Below, piece by piece: positions 9,605-20,420 of a stretch of DNA of 64,000 nucleotides (the first letter of the stretch is position 1; each line of letters starts with the position of its first letter). The position numbers were made by a program, and so were the translations under genes. This stretch comes from Lantana camara. Taxonomy: Eukaryota; Streptophyta; Magnoliopsida; Lamiales; Verbenaceae. The DNA lies in NCBI GenBank assembly GCA_037501455.1, contig CM074857.1:97993501-98057500 (forward strand), in the 5' to 3' direction. The notes beneath the pieces are model-generated. The model ran no database searches. It was given only the letters and a program-made list of their open reading frames with translations, and was not told the origin of the DNA.

Positions 9605-12600
9605 TGTGACACCACATCCGTCCGAACGTACAGGTTGGTACCATGTGTGAGTTTAATTTTTGTATTGCATTCACTTTCAAGTCTTATTTGATTATTTGAA
9701 GTATTTGATACGTATATGCCTTACTTGAATGTTTGCTTCGATTATCTGAGTTTTGAGATTTGGTACCACGTGTGAGTTTAATTTTTGTATTGCATTCAAT
9801 TTCAAGTCTTATTTCATTATTTGAAGTATTTGATACGTATATGCCTTACTTGAACGTTTGCTTCGATTATCTGAGTTTTGAGATTTGGAATTTGAACCCG
9901 AGCATGCCTAATTTGTGTTTAACGTGAATTATATGGCTCTTAGACCTAATTGTATGATTTATTTATGTTTTGGACTTGTTTGAATTCATTTGGACTCAAT
10001 TGAATTTTATTTCAAAGTTTTGGCCAATTTGCAATTTGGTCACTCTTGAGCCATTTTCTCGTAACTTGAGCTCGGGAACTCAGATTCGAGTTTCATCTTC
10101 GCCATTGTACTTGAATCGACAATTTGGAAATAATGGAACAAGCCTTGTACTTTTTCGATGCCGTTTCGACCCCGAACAATGCAGATTTCAGCGCTACGTG
10201 CCTATAACGCACCTATATGATCCCACTTGAGAGACTAAACCTACCCTAAATACTAGCTTTAACTTATAACCCCCAAAATCATCCCTCTCTCTCTATTTTT
10301 GTGCTGAATTTCGAACCTAAGAGCAAGGAGAAAGGAAGAAGAAGAACTCCATAGCCAAACCTCCATTTTTTGCCCTTCAAGCTCAAGTTTTGTGTCATTT
10401 CTTGCTCAATCCTTCAAGGTAATTCAAGATTCTTGCCCTCCTCAATCTTGTGATCATTTTGCACTTCTTATATCATGCTTTGATGTTGGAGATCATGAGA
10501 TTTGTTTGGAGTGGTGAATAGTTAGATTTTTGAAGAATTGGAGAACTTATGCATCTCTTGGCTTGTCTAAGTTTGAGACCATTTATATTGATCAATATGC
10601 CATATTTATAACTTGTATTTGCTCCTTATTCATGTTAGTTGGTTGAGAATGTATTCACCATTAATGCATAAGTGAGTTTCGGAAGAGATTGGATGTATAT
10701 TTGTGTTTCTTTGATCCTTGCTTCCTTGAAGGATTTGGATGAGTTTAGATTGATATTGCTTGAATTCCTTGCATTATATTGTAGTGTAATTGCCCTTTTT
10801 ACCTTCCCTTTTGTTGTAAATTTGGTATGGCATGGTTTTGCATAGGTTTTTCATGCTTTTCCATCATATTTTTGGAGCAGGGGTACTGACACCCCGTGTG
10901 CCCAAAGTGACACACCCGTGTCGGGGGTTATGGCTCGTTTTTTGGGTTACTGACCTCAGACACGGGGGTGTCACCATTTTTACTAGGGGAAGGAAACGCC
11001 CGTGGCTGAGGGTATATTTTGCTATTGATGTCAAACACGGGGTTGTCCAGTTTTGTACTTGGGAAGTGACACCCCGTGTCACCCTCCCTCACTTGTGACT
11101 GCACTTTTGTACTTGTTTCATTTGCTTGTGTCGTTAATTCTTTGCTTCGTTTATGACTTCCTTTCTATGTTAACATGTCTTAATATGTGTTAACTTGATT
11201 GTATTCGATTCATGAAAATATTTGATATTATTTGAACAAGATTTGATCCGATATGCTTTAAGTGATACGGAGATGCATTTCATATGTATCCATGTCATTC
11301 ATTCGCATCTTCGGGCGTCTAATTGGTTCATTATTGAGTTTAAGTTTCGGGTCTTGTGTTCTTTTATTTCAGAGCCTCTTCCAGATGTTCACGAGCCCGA
11401 GGTCTAGGTGTTCATTGCTCGGTTTTGGCCCCGGTTTCTACTCTTTTTGCTATAAGGTGATGTTTAGGATTCTTATATTCTAGTTAAGCGACCTATAGCC
11501 TAATATGTGTTGATTTCTCACCCCGCATGCGACTATATATCCTATATATAGTTAAATACGTATGTTTAAGATATGTTTATGATCTTATGAATAAGTTTAA
11601 AGTTTATGAAATCGGTATATGTAAGTTTACGTTTTAAATTCGTTTATGTAAGTATGAGCGAGATAAGCCCAGAAACATGGGATTTGGTATTGGTAAGGTA
11701 TCTTAGGTCCCGGGAATTGTGGATAAGGACGCCCGGGATGGCAAGGGCCGTCGGGTTAAGCCTGTGCATGATTCCCATTCGTAGTATTACGCGTGATTCT
11801 TGGAGGTTGATTAGGCGTGATGCTCCGAGTATTACCCCTTGTACATAAGTAAGTAGGTGGAGAGGGTTTGATTCCCGAAACACCAAGGTTGTTGGGGTTG
11901 GATTTGATTTATGATTTCTGTTTTATGTTACATTATGAGGAGTAAGGGGAAGTCCGTACTCGTCGGACATTGGTATATGGTTATGTTTTGTTCGATGGAT
12001 TGTGAATCTAGTTAGGATTTCTTTACGTATTATATGTTATGTTTTGAAAAGGTTTTGGTATGCAAAAACCTTAGCTCGGTTCATGACCATCACCTTTGTT
12101 AATTGCTATGCTCTATACGTATTTATGTGTGGGCGTGCGTTTAGCCCCCTCACTCAGTCGAGTTTAGACTGACCCTCACTTTATCCTACCTTTAGTTGCA
12201 GGTTGCCTTGAGCTTGGTGGGGAAGCTCTTCAAGTCGTGTAGTACTTTTGAGTTTAGGTCGAGTTGCATATATATTTCCTGCTTTTGGATACTCCTGTAT
12301 TTGATATTTGGATTGTATAATTTGGAGATTTATGAACACTTGATATATTTACTCGATCTTTTGGGTCGTGAGGCCATGTATATATTAATGTTAGTTGTAT
12401 GTTGAGCTCTTTTAGATCCTGTTTGTTGCTTCCGCATATTTATATGTTTGTTTTGCGCGCTCTGTTCGAGTCTTAGCCCCGCTTAGCCTAGTGTGTATGT
12501 GTAGGTCCCCGTTCGCTTAGACTTGGATTCATGTATGGAAGTCCATTTCATATGTGGGTCCGGGTTTAGGTGCAGAGGATGTGGTGGCCCACCGCTCCGG

Positions 12601-12608
12601 GCATCACA
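9605..12608 (+). repeat. 3' LTR of element A
   Basis: Starts TGTGACACC and ends GGGCATCACA, 3,004 bp, colinear with the 5' LTR. It differs by a 125-bp tandem duplication near its start (9637-9886), absence of the TA run, and scattered substitutions. The GGGGGTGT repeat cluster is at 10880-11095 and the conserved 'cccctcactcagtcg' block at about 12147. Candidate splice sites are at 10419, 11371, 11457 and 12201. Confidence 0.93.
9637..9886 (+). repeat. 125-bp tandem duplication unique to the 3' LTR of A
   Basis: The unit starting GGTACCATGTGTGAG at 9637 is repeated from 9762 (GGTACCACGTGTGAG) with a few substitutions. The 5' LTR has a single copy, so the duplication arose after integration or in one LTR only. 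Confidence 0.93.
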
Positions 12609-12677
12609 AATTCAGAGGCCATGGAGACAGTGGTGGGTTGGGAAAAAAAATTTAGTGATCGTGGGCTCTTGATACCA
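12609..12677 (-). other. Start of the split Copia element: PBS, leader, gag start codon
   Basis: On the minus strand the PBS TGGTATCAAGAGC (12677-12665) is followed by a short leader and ATG at 12622. The four codons MASE then meet the Gypsy insertion at 12609. Across the TSD the frame continues into ASSTVALPIQGEPARQ at 1928 and below, so this is the missing 5' end of the gag fragment at 720-1928. A 42-nt leader is short, as in small Copia elements. Confidence 0.85.
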
Positions 12678-12850
12678 TGTAGAGAATGGGTTGTTGTAAT
12701 TGCATTATGAATTGAGTCATTGAGACGGGTATTAGTACAAACAAATAAAGAGTAATTACATAAATAAATCAATCAGTTCCCTATACAAATCAATTAGTTG
12801 CCTAAATATTGACTTTCCTAAGTAAGCTCCTATGATGGCGGAATCAGTTG
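12678..12850 (-). repeat. 5' LTR of the split Copia element (outer end approximate)
   Basis: The LTR's inner end (minus strand ...TCTCTACA) abuts the PBS at 12678. The outer end is not certain. A minus-strand TGATTCCGCC near 12845 could be the 5' terminus, giving about 170 bp, an Ale-like size. The other LTR and the TSD are outside the window or lost, so this boundary is an estimate. Confidence 0.5.
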
Positions 12851-14435
12851 GGCTGAGTGACTCCATGAATTCCTCAATCGCCTACATCAATATCATCAGT
12901 CTCATCAACAACATGAACTGCTTCATGAGGGAACTCAGCAGCATCTTGACAAACAAGCACCGTATCTCGCTAAACCTCTTCAACAGTAACTCCCTCACCC
13001 TCATCAGCATCAACCCCCTCCGCATCAAACCTCCATTCAGCTCTCAAATCACTTAAAACGTCACAAACAATAATTTCGTAAGAATCTCGCCTCGAAAGCT
13101 TCTCCTCCTCTACAGCCTTCTCCTTACCACCATCCTTCTCCTTAGCTTCATCATTCTCCTCAGCACATACCTTCTCCTCAGCCTCATTGTTCACCTCACC
13201 ACCATCTCCTTCAACACCTCCTATATCAGACTCCTCATCAGCAGCCTTCTTTCTTTTGTTAGACTTTGCTCGCTTATTAGATTTTTTTCTCTTACCATCC
13301 TGCTTCTGTTAGGAATAGTGCCCTAGAAAGCCAATTGTATATCCGCTTTGTGCTTTTCCTTATTGTAATCACAGACAATCTTTGAATGAAATAACGAATT
13401 GAGGCAACACTTCTTTATATGCTCTTGTTTGGTATGCGTTTACTTTATCTGTGCATGTATGAGAATTCCCCTAATCCTGATGACTTTAGGACTCTACCAT
13501 TTAGGTGAAATGGTTCATGAAACGAGCCCTATATCATATAAGTCATGATTAGTAAAATACTCCAAGCCGATGAGTCCTACAGACAGTGGGAGTGTCAACC
13601 TGACTCCTCTAAGGCTTGCTTGTGGGATCATGCCCTTAAGAAGGACCACCTTGTTTCATGGAGGTGCAAAGTGTATAGTTGATACGTGCGTGATACATGA
13701 GGGTGCTTACTTCAATAAGTAAGTTCACTGAGGTGCACCGTGTGAGAAGATTCCTAAATGGGAAAGGAAGTTTCTATTTCAGGAAATGAAAACTTCCAGA
13801 TTAGGAAATATCTCACGAGTCATTGATGTGATTAATTGATCCTTAAAGACTTGAGGTTCCTTGTCACTTTATGAGTTAACTCTGTAGTCTTAGGTATAAG
13901 CTTTAAAGTGTGTCGCCTTAGACAACTGATTCAAGGCTTATGCTGGGGCTGCACAAGTGATTCATGAAAGTGAATGAGAATCAAGAAAGGACCTACACTT
14001 GCATATGCAAGGTGATCTCTTATTGTGTAAGTCATTCATATGCCATATGGAGTCCTTGGCCAAGGCAGTAGATCAAGACATCAAGAAAAGGGTTTCTTGG
14101 ATTGAGATCAAATGGATATGAAATGCACTTAGCTTTAAGACCGGATTATTAGGGTTCTGATTATTCCCGTACCCTAGATCTTGGTTGAGAGATAGTAAGT
14201 AGGAGGATTGTATCTCACATGAATCAATGACTTAAAGGTTCTGTCGAATCCGAACATTCCAATTCAGCTAGGGGTTAAACACCTGTTGCTAGACTATGGT
14301 CGTTTAATCTGTGGACTGATTAATTAATTAGGGTCACTGCTAATTGAATTGAGAACCTAGAGGGTCACACACAACAACTTGGCTACATGAGTTGCGGCTT
14401 TAAAATGATTAAACGAGTTAATCGGGCCAAGAGGG

Positions 14436-16387
14436 TGTTAGGAATAGTGCCCTAGAAAGTCGATTGTATATCCGCTTTGTGCTTTTCCTTATTGTATTCG
14501 CAGACAATCTTTGAATGAAATAACGAATTGAGGCAACACTTCTTTATATGCTCTTGTTTGGTATGCGTTTACTTTAGCTGTGCATGTATGAGAACTCCCC
14601 TAATCCTGATGACTTTAGGACTCTACCACTTAGGTGAAATGGTTCATGAAACGAGCCCTATATCACATAAGTCATGATTAGTAAAATACTCCAAGCCGAT
14701 GAGTCCTACAGACAGTGGGAGTGCCAACCTGACTCCTCTAAGGCTTGCTTGTGGGATCACGCCCTTAAGAAGGACCACCTTGTTTCATGGAGGTGCAAAG
14801 TGTATAGTTAATACGTGCGTGATACATGAGGGTGCTTACTTTAATAAGTAAGTTCACTGAGGTGCCCCGTGTGAGAACATTCCTAAATGGGAAAGGAAGT
14901 TTCTATTTCAGGAAATGGAAACTTCCAGATTAGGAAATATCTCACGAGTCATTGATGTGATTAATTGATCCTTAGACTTGAGGTTCCTTGTCACTTTATG
15001 AGTTAACTCTGTAGTCTTAGGTATAAGCTTTAAAGGGTGTCGCCTTAGACAACTGATTCAAGGCTTATGCTGGGGCTGCACAAGTGATTCATGAAAGTGA
15101 ATGAGAATCAAGAAAGGACCTGCACTTGCATTTGCAAGGTGATCTCTTATTGTGTAAGTCATTCATATGCCATATGGAGTCCTTGGCCAAGGCAGTAGAT
15201 CAAGACATCAAGAAAAGGGTTTCTTGGATTGAGATCAAATGGATATGAAATGCACTTAGCTTTAAGACCGGATTATTAGGGTTCTGATTATTCTCTTACC
15301 CTAGATCTTGGTTGAGAGATAGTAAGTAGGGGGATTGTATCTCACATGAATCAATGACTTAAAGGTTTTGTCGAATCCGAACATTCCAATTCAGCTAGGG
15401 GTTAAACACCTGTTACTAGACTATGGTCGTTTAATCTGTGGACTGATTAATTAATTGGTGAATTAATTAATTAGGGTCATTGCTAATGGAATTGAGAACC
15501 TAGAGGGTCACACACAACAACTTGGTTACATGAGTTGAGGCTTAAAAATGATTAAACGAGTTAATCTGGCCTAGAGGGTTCCACACGTGTGAAACCACAC
15601 GTGTGGCTCACGTGAGTGACACGTGTCCTTGTGACATATGTCCCACACGTGTGTGTATATATATATTGTATATATATATTAAATAATTAAATGTGTTAAT
15701 TATTTAATAGACTTTGGTTTAATTTTGAATTAAAAAGAAAGTCTAATTTTGGAGAAAAATAATCTAGTTAATTAATTATGAATTAATTAATTAGATAAAA
15801 TAAGTTATTTATTTTAAATAAATAAAGTATAAAATTATCCAAAAATAGTTTGGATATTTTTAGCTCTCTTGAAAGTTGATTTGAATTAGAATTCAAAGTC
15901 AAAGTCAAAATTACTTGATGATCAAGTAATAGGAGAGAGAGAGACCAAAATCCTAGCCCATTAAGGACTAGGAATTTCGGCACTCTCCCTTTTATAAATA
16001 GGGGAGCTCGAGCTCCCCTTGGAGCTAATTGACAATTCTTTTGGTTCATGTGTTGAACATCTTCCTTTCTCCAAGATCAAATAAACCCTAGGTTGAGCCT
16101 AAACACTAACTAGAGAACTAGCATCCTTACTAGTTATATTGTGATCAAGTTGGTGGACTATCTCTAGAGAGCTTCAAGTTAGAATTTTGAAGATTCGAGC
16201 TTTACCAAGGAGAGGGGATCAAGCCACGAGAAGAGCGTTCTTAGGTGGCTTGAAACGCTTCAAGAAAGAATAAAAGAAAAGTAAGTTTTCTATCTCTACG
16301 AATTTGGTTACACGATTGCGAGTCCAAGGTCCTTTTGTTGGGAAAATTTTTTAAATTCCGCTGCTTTCTGATTCGTGTTTTCCAACA
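14436..16387 (+). mobile_element. Solo Angela/BARE-like LTR (inner), nested in the first
   Basis: A 1,952-bp solo LTR of the same family and orientation as its host LTR, with a perfect 5-bp TSD GAGGG (14431-14435 and 16388-16392). It starts TGTTAGGAATAG and ends GTTTTCCAACA. The insertion point is just before the CACGTG cluster of the outer LTR. It shows TATAAATA at 15993-16000 and an 18-bp perfect palindrome at 16001-16018. Confidence 0.96.
15575..16018 (+). promoter_or_regulatory. LTR promoter: G-box/ABRE cluster, TATA box, start-site palindrome
   Basis: Between 15575 and 15655 the LTR has five CACGTG cores, mostly as ACACGTGT. TATAAATA follows at 15993-16000. The perfect palindrome GGGGAGCTCGAGCTCCCC lies at 16001-16018, where the 5' end of the RNA is expected. 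CACGTG is the core of the plant G-box/ABRE bound by bZIP and bHLH factors, so ABA, stress or light control is a plausible inference. Confidence 0.7.
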
Positions 16388-16444
16388 GAGGGTTCCACAC
16401 GTGTGGGTCACGTGAGTGACACGTGTCCCACACGTGTAAATATT

Positions 16445-16514
<70 letters not shown>

Positions 16515-18261
16515 TAATTAAATGTGTTAATTATTTAATAGACTTTAGTTTAATTTTGAATTAAAAAGAAAGTCTAATTTTGGAGAAAAATAATCTAGTT
16601 AATTAATTATGAATTAATTAATTAGATAAAATAAGTTATTTATTTTAAATAAATAAAGTATAAAATTATCCAAAAATAGTTTGGATATTTTTAGCTCTCT
16701 TGAAAGTTGATTTGAATTTGAATTTGAATTCAAAGTCAAAGTCAAAATTACTTGATGATCAAGTAATAGGAGAGAGAGAGACCAAAACCCTAGCCCATAA
16801 GGACTAGGATTTTCGATCCTCCCCCTTATATAAATAGGGGAGCTCAAGCTCCCCTTTGAGCTGATTGGCAATTCTTTTGGTTCATGTGTTGAACACCATC
16901 CTTTCTCCAAGATAAACGAAACCCTAGGTTAAGCCTAAACACTAACTAGAGAACTAGCATCCTTACTAGTTAGATTGTGATCAAGTTGGTGGACTATCTC
17001 TAGAGAGCTTCAAGTTAGAAGTTTGAAGATTCGAGCTTTACCAAGGAGAGGGGATCAAGCCGCGAGAAGAGCGTTCTTGGGTGGCTTGAAACGCTTCAAG
17101 AAAGAATAAAAGAAAAGTAAGTTTCTTAACTCTACGAATTTGGTACACGATTGCGAGTCCAAGGTCCTTTTGTTGGAAAATTTTTTAAATTTCCGCTACT
17201 TTCTGATTCGTGTTTTCCAACAGCTTCTTCTCGGTCACCTCACCCTCATCACCCTCAGCATCATCCTCCTCGTCATCATCAGTCTCATTTGCAAAGGCAG
17301 ACTCTGGTACATCCTCTACACAATCTAGCAACCTGAGCTCCCTTCGATCAGTAGGTTTAATTTGATTTAGCTACAAGTAAACGATTCAATTGTATAATAT
17401 GAGCATCTAGTTCCACATAATTCATGTATACATAACGTTTTCAATCATAATGTATACTTACAACGGAGAAGGTCAACTTGCTAAAACGCTTTTCAATTTC
17501 CTTCTTCTGTGCAGGCAAAGTACTCTTCTACCACTTCAAAAAACGTGGAAAAGCCTGCACCACTACGGGATGCCCACATAACGGAAAATGCTCATGGACC
17601 TAAGTCTGGATTTAAAACGTACTAGGGGGATCAAAAAGACAAAGACAACAACATAGATATAAAAACCGTTTCATCAATATATATATTCTTACCATGAGCC
17701 CCATGGTACATCCATCAAGAAACTGTTTGTCATCATCTTTAAACTTCTCAACTGACAAAAGCAAAAAGTTATAAACAGCAGCGCCCCAAGCGGATCGGTG
17801 GATATATTCTAAGTCATCTACATAGCATATCAGACCAATTGGCAGCTTAAGGCTGCTGCGTGGAAACAACAATGTAGAAAAAACAAACAATATGAACATT
17901 CTTGCAAAATCATCGATGCCTTTGGCATCACTCCCAGAAGCCAAGCCCTGTAACCTGGCCAATATGTTAGAGCGTGCCACCCTACCGTTTTTGTTATCAA
18001 AATACAGACGCCGGAATCGTGATTTCACTCTAACATAAGGGTCAATGGGATGACCCTCACATTGTAGTTCCAGCACAATTGAGAGCTCCATGTCAGTTAA
18101 GGGTACACTAACGTGCCCAAAGTGGTCCGAGTTAAAACGTTCTAGAAGGAAACCAACGGTTTGTTTGTACCTTGAAATCCAAGCATGTGAAGGAATGCGC
18201 CAAATGGAGTTACCAGTGTCCTTTACCTTTGGGCATTAGTTAGCGCACCAATTTCGGCCAT

Positions 18262-18661
18262 TTTTTCTATGAAATATGTTGGCGAACAACAACAGAGTAT
18301 TTCGTCGCGTCATGAAGTTTTATCGCGAAGACGGTGTTCCCGGAGCTGGACCTTCTTGAGCTTTGCTTCAATCGAGTCATCGGAACTAATTGAGAATTGA
18401 ATGAAAGGAACCCTGATTCTTGAATTCAACAAGGGCAATGTCTTTTTACACATTTTGGGGTGTTTACAAAAAATATATTGTGTATTATGTAAAATAATTG
18501 AATTTCAAACTGGGGTATTTAGGATAAACTTCTTTGCCTTATTAGGAATGAAACATTAATTCTCCGTTATTTTAAAATATTATAATTTACTCTCTTTTTT
18601 TCTTCTAAAACAATAAACACTAATGTACCCACAAATATAGAGGAAAGAGGGAGATGAATCG
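18262..18661. other. Intergenic stretch upstream of the PMD-like gene
   Basis: About 400 bp, AT-rich, with no coding signal seen. It is the natural upstream (promoter and 5' leader) side of the minus-strand PMD-like gene. Confidence 0.4.
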
Positions 18662-18669
18662 GTTAAATG

Positions 18670-19211
18670 CAATGTTTTCAAAACCGGACCGGACCGGCCG
18701 GTTCGACCGGTTCGACCGGTGACCGGTGCCTGGTCCGGTCCGAACCACCATGCAAAACCAGTGCGAACCGGACCGGTATCGAACAGTAAAAACCGGCCGG
18801 TTAACCGTCGGTTTTGGCCCCGTGAACCGGACCGGACCGGCGGTTCACTCAATTTTCAATTTTTTTTTTTTTTTTTTTTTGAAAAAACTTAAAATTCCCA
18901 CATCCTTTAACCTTTTTTGAGTTTTAAAAAATATTTTTTACACACTTACAATTCCCAAATCCCAAATTTAAAATCACAGGCCTCAAATTAGACGTTAAAC
19001 ACTTGAATATGACTCTTTTATTCTAAAATTGAACTATATTATATATTATATTTTTAATTTTAGCATATTATTATATATATATATTATTAAAAATAATATT
19101 TTTATTTATTACGTCATACCGGTTCGACCGGTGGTTGAACCGGTCGAACCGGTCCGACCGGTGACCAGTAAGGCTGCCGCTTTGACCTCCGGTCCGCTTT
19201 TGAAAACATTG
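18670..19211. mobile_element. hAT-type MITE with CCGG-rich subterminal repeats
   Basis: A 542-bp element with terminal inverted repeats CAATGTTTTCAAAACCGGAC and, at the other end, the same with one mismatch. The 8-bp target duplication GTTAAATG is perfect (18662-18669 and 19212-19219), the hallmark of hAT insertion. Both flanks inside the TIRs are packed with ACCGGTTCGACCGG-like palindromic units, while the core is AT-rich with a T-tract. It has no coding capacity, so it would need a hAT transposase elsewhere. Confidence 0.95.
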
Positions 19212-19219
19212 GTTAAATG

Positions 19220-19603
19220 TAGCCTCTCCTAACAAAATAAAGACCCGACGCTGCTATGCATCATAAAATTCTTTGGAAGTTTAATCATAGGACATATATC
19301 TACAAATAGTCTTATTTTTAGTCTTTGATCGAGTTGTGACTGATTTTGGCGGTCAGTAATATTGGTTGAAATTAATGACACTCGTATAATTGTTTTTAAT
19401 TTAGCTAATTATTAATTTTATTTTATTAAAATTTTTAATTTTTTCATTTCAAATTTTCTATATTATTCTCATGAAAAGTCCAATCCAAATGAACAAAAAT
19501 AACAATATGAAATATAATACAAAAATTTCCAACATAATATCATCATTATCATTACAAATCATCAAATTAAGAGTATAAAATTGCATCAAACGGTGTAAAT
19601 TTT
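19220..19603. other. AT-rich intergenic DNA
   Basis: No gene or repeat boundary can be supported. A short 'gtgactgattttggcggtcag' -like stretch near 19335 resembles the GGTCAC-type repeats at 24190-24592, but no terminal repeat was found. Confidence 0.4.
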
Positions 19604-19750
19604 TCATTTGGATTTCCTTTTTCTACAATTGAACATCTTCAATCGTCTCTCCAAATCATCGATCTTCAATCTTCTCTCCAAATCATCGACTAGCTTCATT
19701 GCATTTTGCTTGAACTTCTGGATCTTGTTTGTAGATTGTTTGTCCAGAGA
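19604..19750 (-). other. Possible coiled-coil C-terminal exon
   Basis: A minus-strand open stretch of 48 codons ending at a TGA (19606-19604) reads NKIQKFKQNAMKLVDDLERR, then a direct repeat of the ten-residue unit K(L/I)xDDLERRLK and a basic tail NCRKRKSK. The heptad spacing fits a coiled coil, and the 27-bp DNA repeat (around 19640 and 19667) makes the protein repeat. No start codon or sure splice acceptor was found, so it may be a terminal exon or chance. Function unknown. Confidence 0.3.
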
Positions 19751-20420
19751 TCACCAACTTTCATTTTTTCTTCAACAAGATAAAAACTTCCAAGAAAAAG
19801 ACTTTGAATCGGAAGGCTAATCTATTAACTAACAATTAAAAAGGAAATAATAAATTACTTGAATCCTGCGAGATACACCTTGAAGTGGAGATTTCAATTT
19901 GTAGAATTTTCAATCTGATTGTTGAGTTCTGATTAGATCTTTGACCATCACTTTGACAGCTCCTGTAAGTTAGCAACAAATACAGCAAAAATTAAACACA
20001 CAACTAAGCAATATGTCATATATAATTTGTATTTTGACAGAGTATGAAAGCATCAACAAGGGAGGGAAAACCAAGTTATTTGGTACTAGAAACCACTTTT
20101 TATAAGCTACATTTTCTACATTCTACAACCCTTACTATAAACCATCCAAGACAGCATAACATCAGCCTTTGATTGTTACATGTTTCATGAAATGCTCCTA
20201 CATTCTTGGTAGGACAGGTATTAATCAGATCCTAACCAACACATCTCAAAAAACACGAATCATTAATTCAAACATGTTTCAGCTTGCCAAGATCAGGTCC
20301 TCAATTAAAACAATTGCATTAGGAAGCATTAAAAAATAAAGATTCCAAATCCAAATTAAAAAATCAAAATGAAATTTTTCTAGAAAAAAACCTGAAACTA
20401 AGGAATATCTTCTGTATGTC

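Larger units (their letters stand above)
1929..12608 (+). mobile_element. Ty3/Gypsy chromovirus, Tekay/Del-like (element A), complete but decayed
   Basis: A 10,680-bp element with 5' LTR (1929-4915), tRNA-iMet-type PBS (4924-4935), gag, protease, RT, RNase H, integrase, chromodomain, PPT (9592-9604) and 3' LTR (9605-12608). Domain order RT-RH-IN plus a C-terminal chromodomain identifies a chromovirus. The roughly 3-kb LTRs point to Tekay/Del. Flanks are GATTC (1924-1928) and AATTC (12609-12613), a 5-bp TSD with one mismatch. The insertion splits a minus-strand Copia gag right after its fourth codon. Reading frames are broken by many stops, so the copy cannot act alone. In a hand-compared 120-bp LTR stretch (from 2162) the two LTRs differ at about 5 sites (around 4%), so the insertion is not recent. 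Confidence 0.93.
13307..17222 (+). mobile_element. Solo Angela/BARE-like LTR (outer), split by a second copy
   Basis: The outer LTR is 13307-14435 plus 16393-17222 (about 1,959 bp). It starts TGTTAGGAATAGTGCCC and ends TTCGTGTTTTCCAACA. The 5-bp TSD GCTTC is perfect at 13302-13306 and 17223-17227. No internal domain is present, so it is a solo LTR left by LTR-LTR recombination. It lies in exon C of the minus-strand gene. A TATATAAATA box (16827-16836), a near-perfect palindrome GGGGAGCTCAAGCTCCCC just after it, a four-copy CACGTG cluster (16396-16437) and a long TA run (16450-16510) mark its promoter zone. Confidence 0.95.
12970..18261 (-). pseudogene. PMD/DUF1985-like transposon-associated gene, split by nested solo LTRs
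   Basis: Three minus-strand exons can be followed. Exon A (about 18261 or 18091 to 17693) encodes a globular domain with WISRYKQTVGFLLERF, SRFRRLYFDNKNGRVA, WGAAVYNFLL and DGCTMGLM. It ends at a GTAAGA donor. Exon B (17599-17462, 46 codons) continues in phase with VHEHFPLCGHPVVVQAFPRF and has one internal stop at about 17531. Exon C starts at 17370 (after CTTGTAG), turns strongly acidic, is cut at 17223 by an LTR, resumes at 13306 with a Lys-rich NLS-like run, and stops at 12970. With the LTR removed the frame stays open across the join. The WGAAV...L-x-GC...HEHF pattern resembles plant-mobile-domain/DUF1985 proteins carried by MULE or CACTA elements (often with Ulp1 proteases, not seen here). 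A frame break near 18240 leaves the start uncertain. Confidence 0.65.

Noticed and set aside
13307..14435. Tandem LTR array or complete element between 13.3 and 17.2 kb
   Set aside because: The two LTR starts suggested a 5' and 3' LTR, but the inner copy has its own TSD within the outer one and no internal domain exists.
15783..16910. Two similar minus-strand frames containing LGFWSLSLLLLDHQVILTLT
   Set aside because: Both are antisense of the same LTR promoter zone in two LTR copies; repetition reflects the LTR, not a gene.
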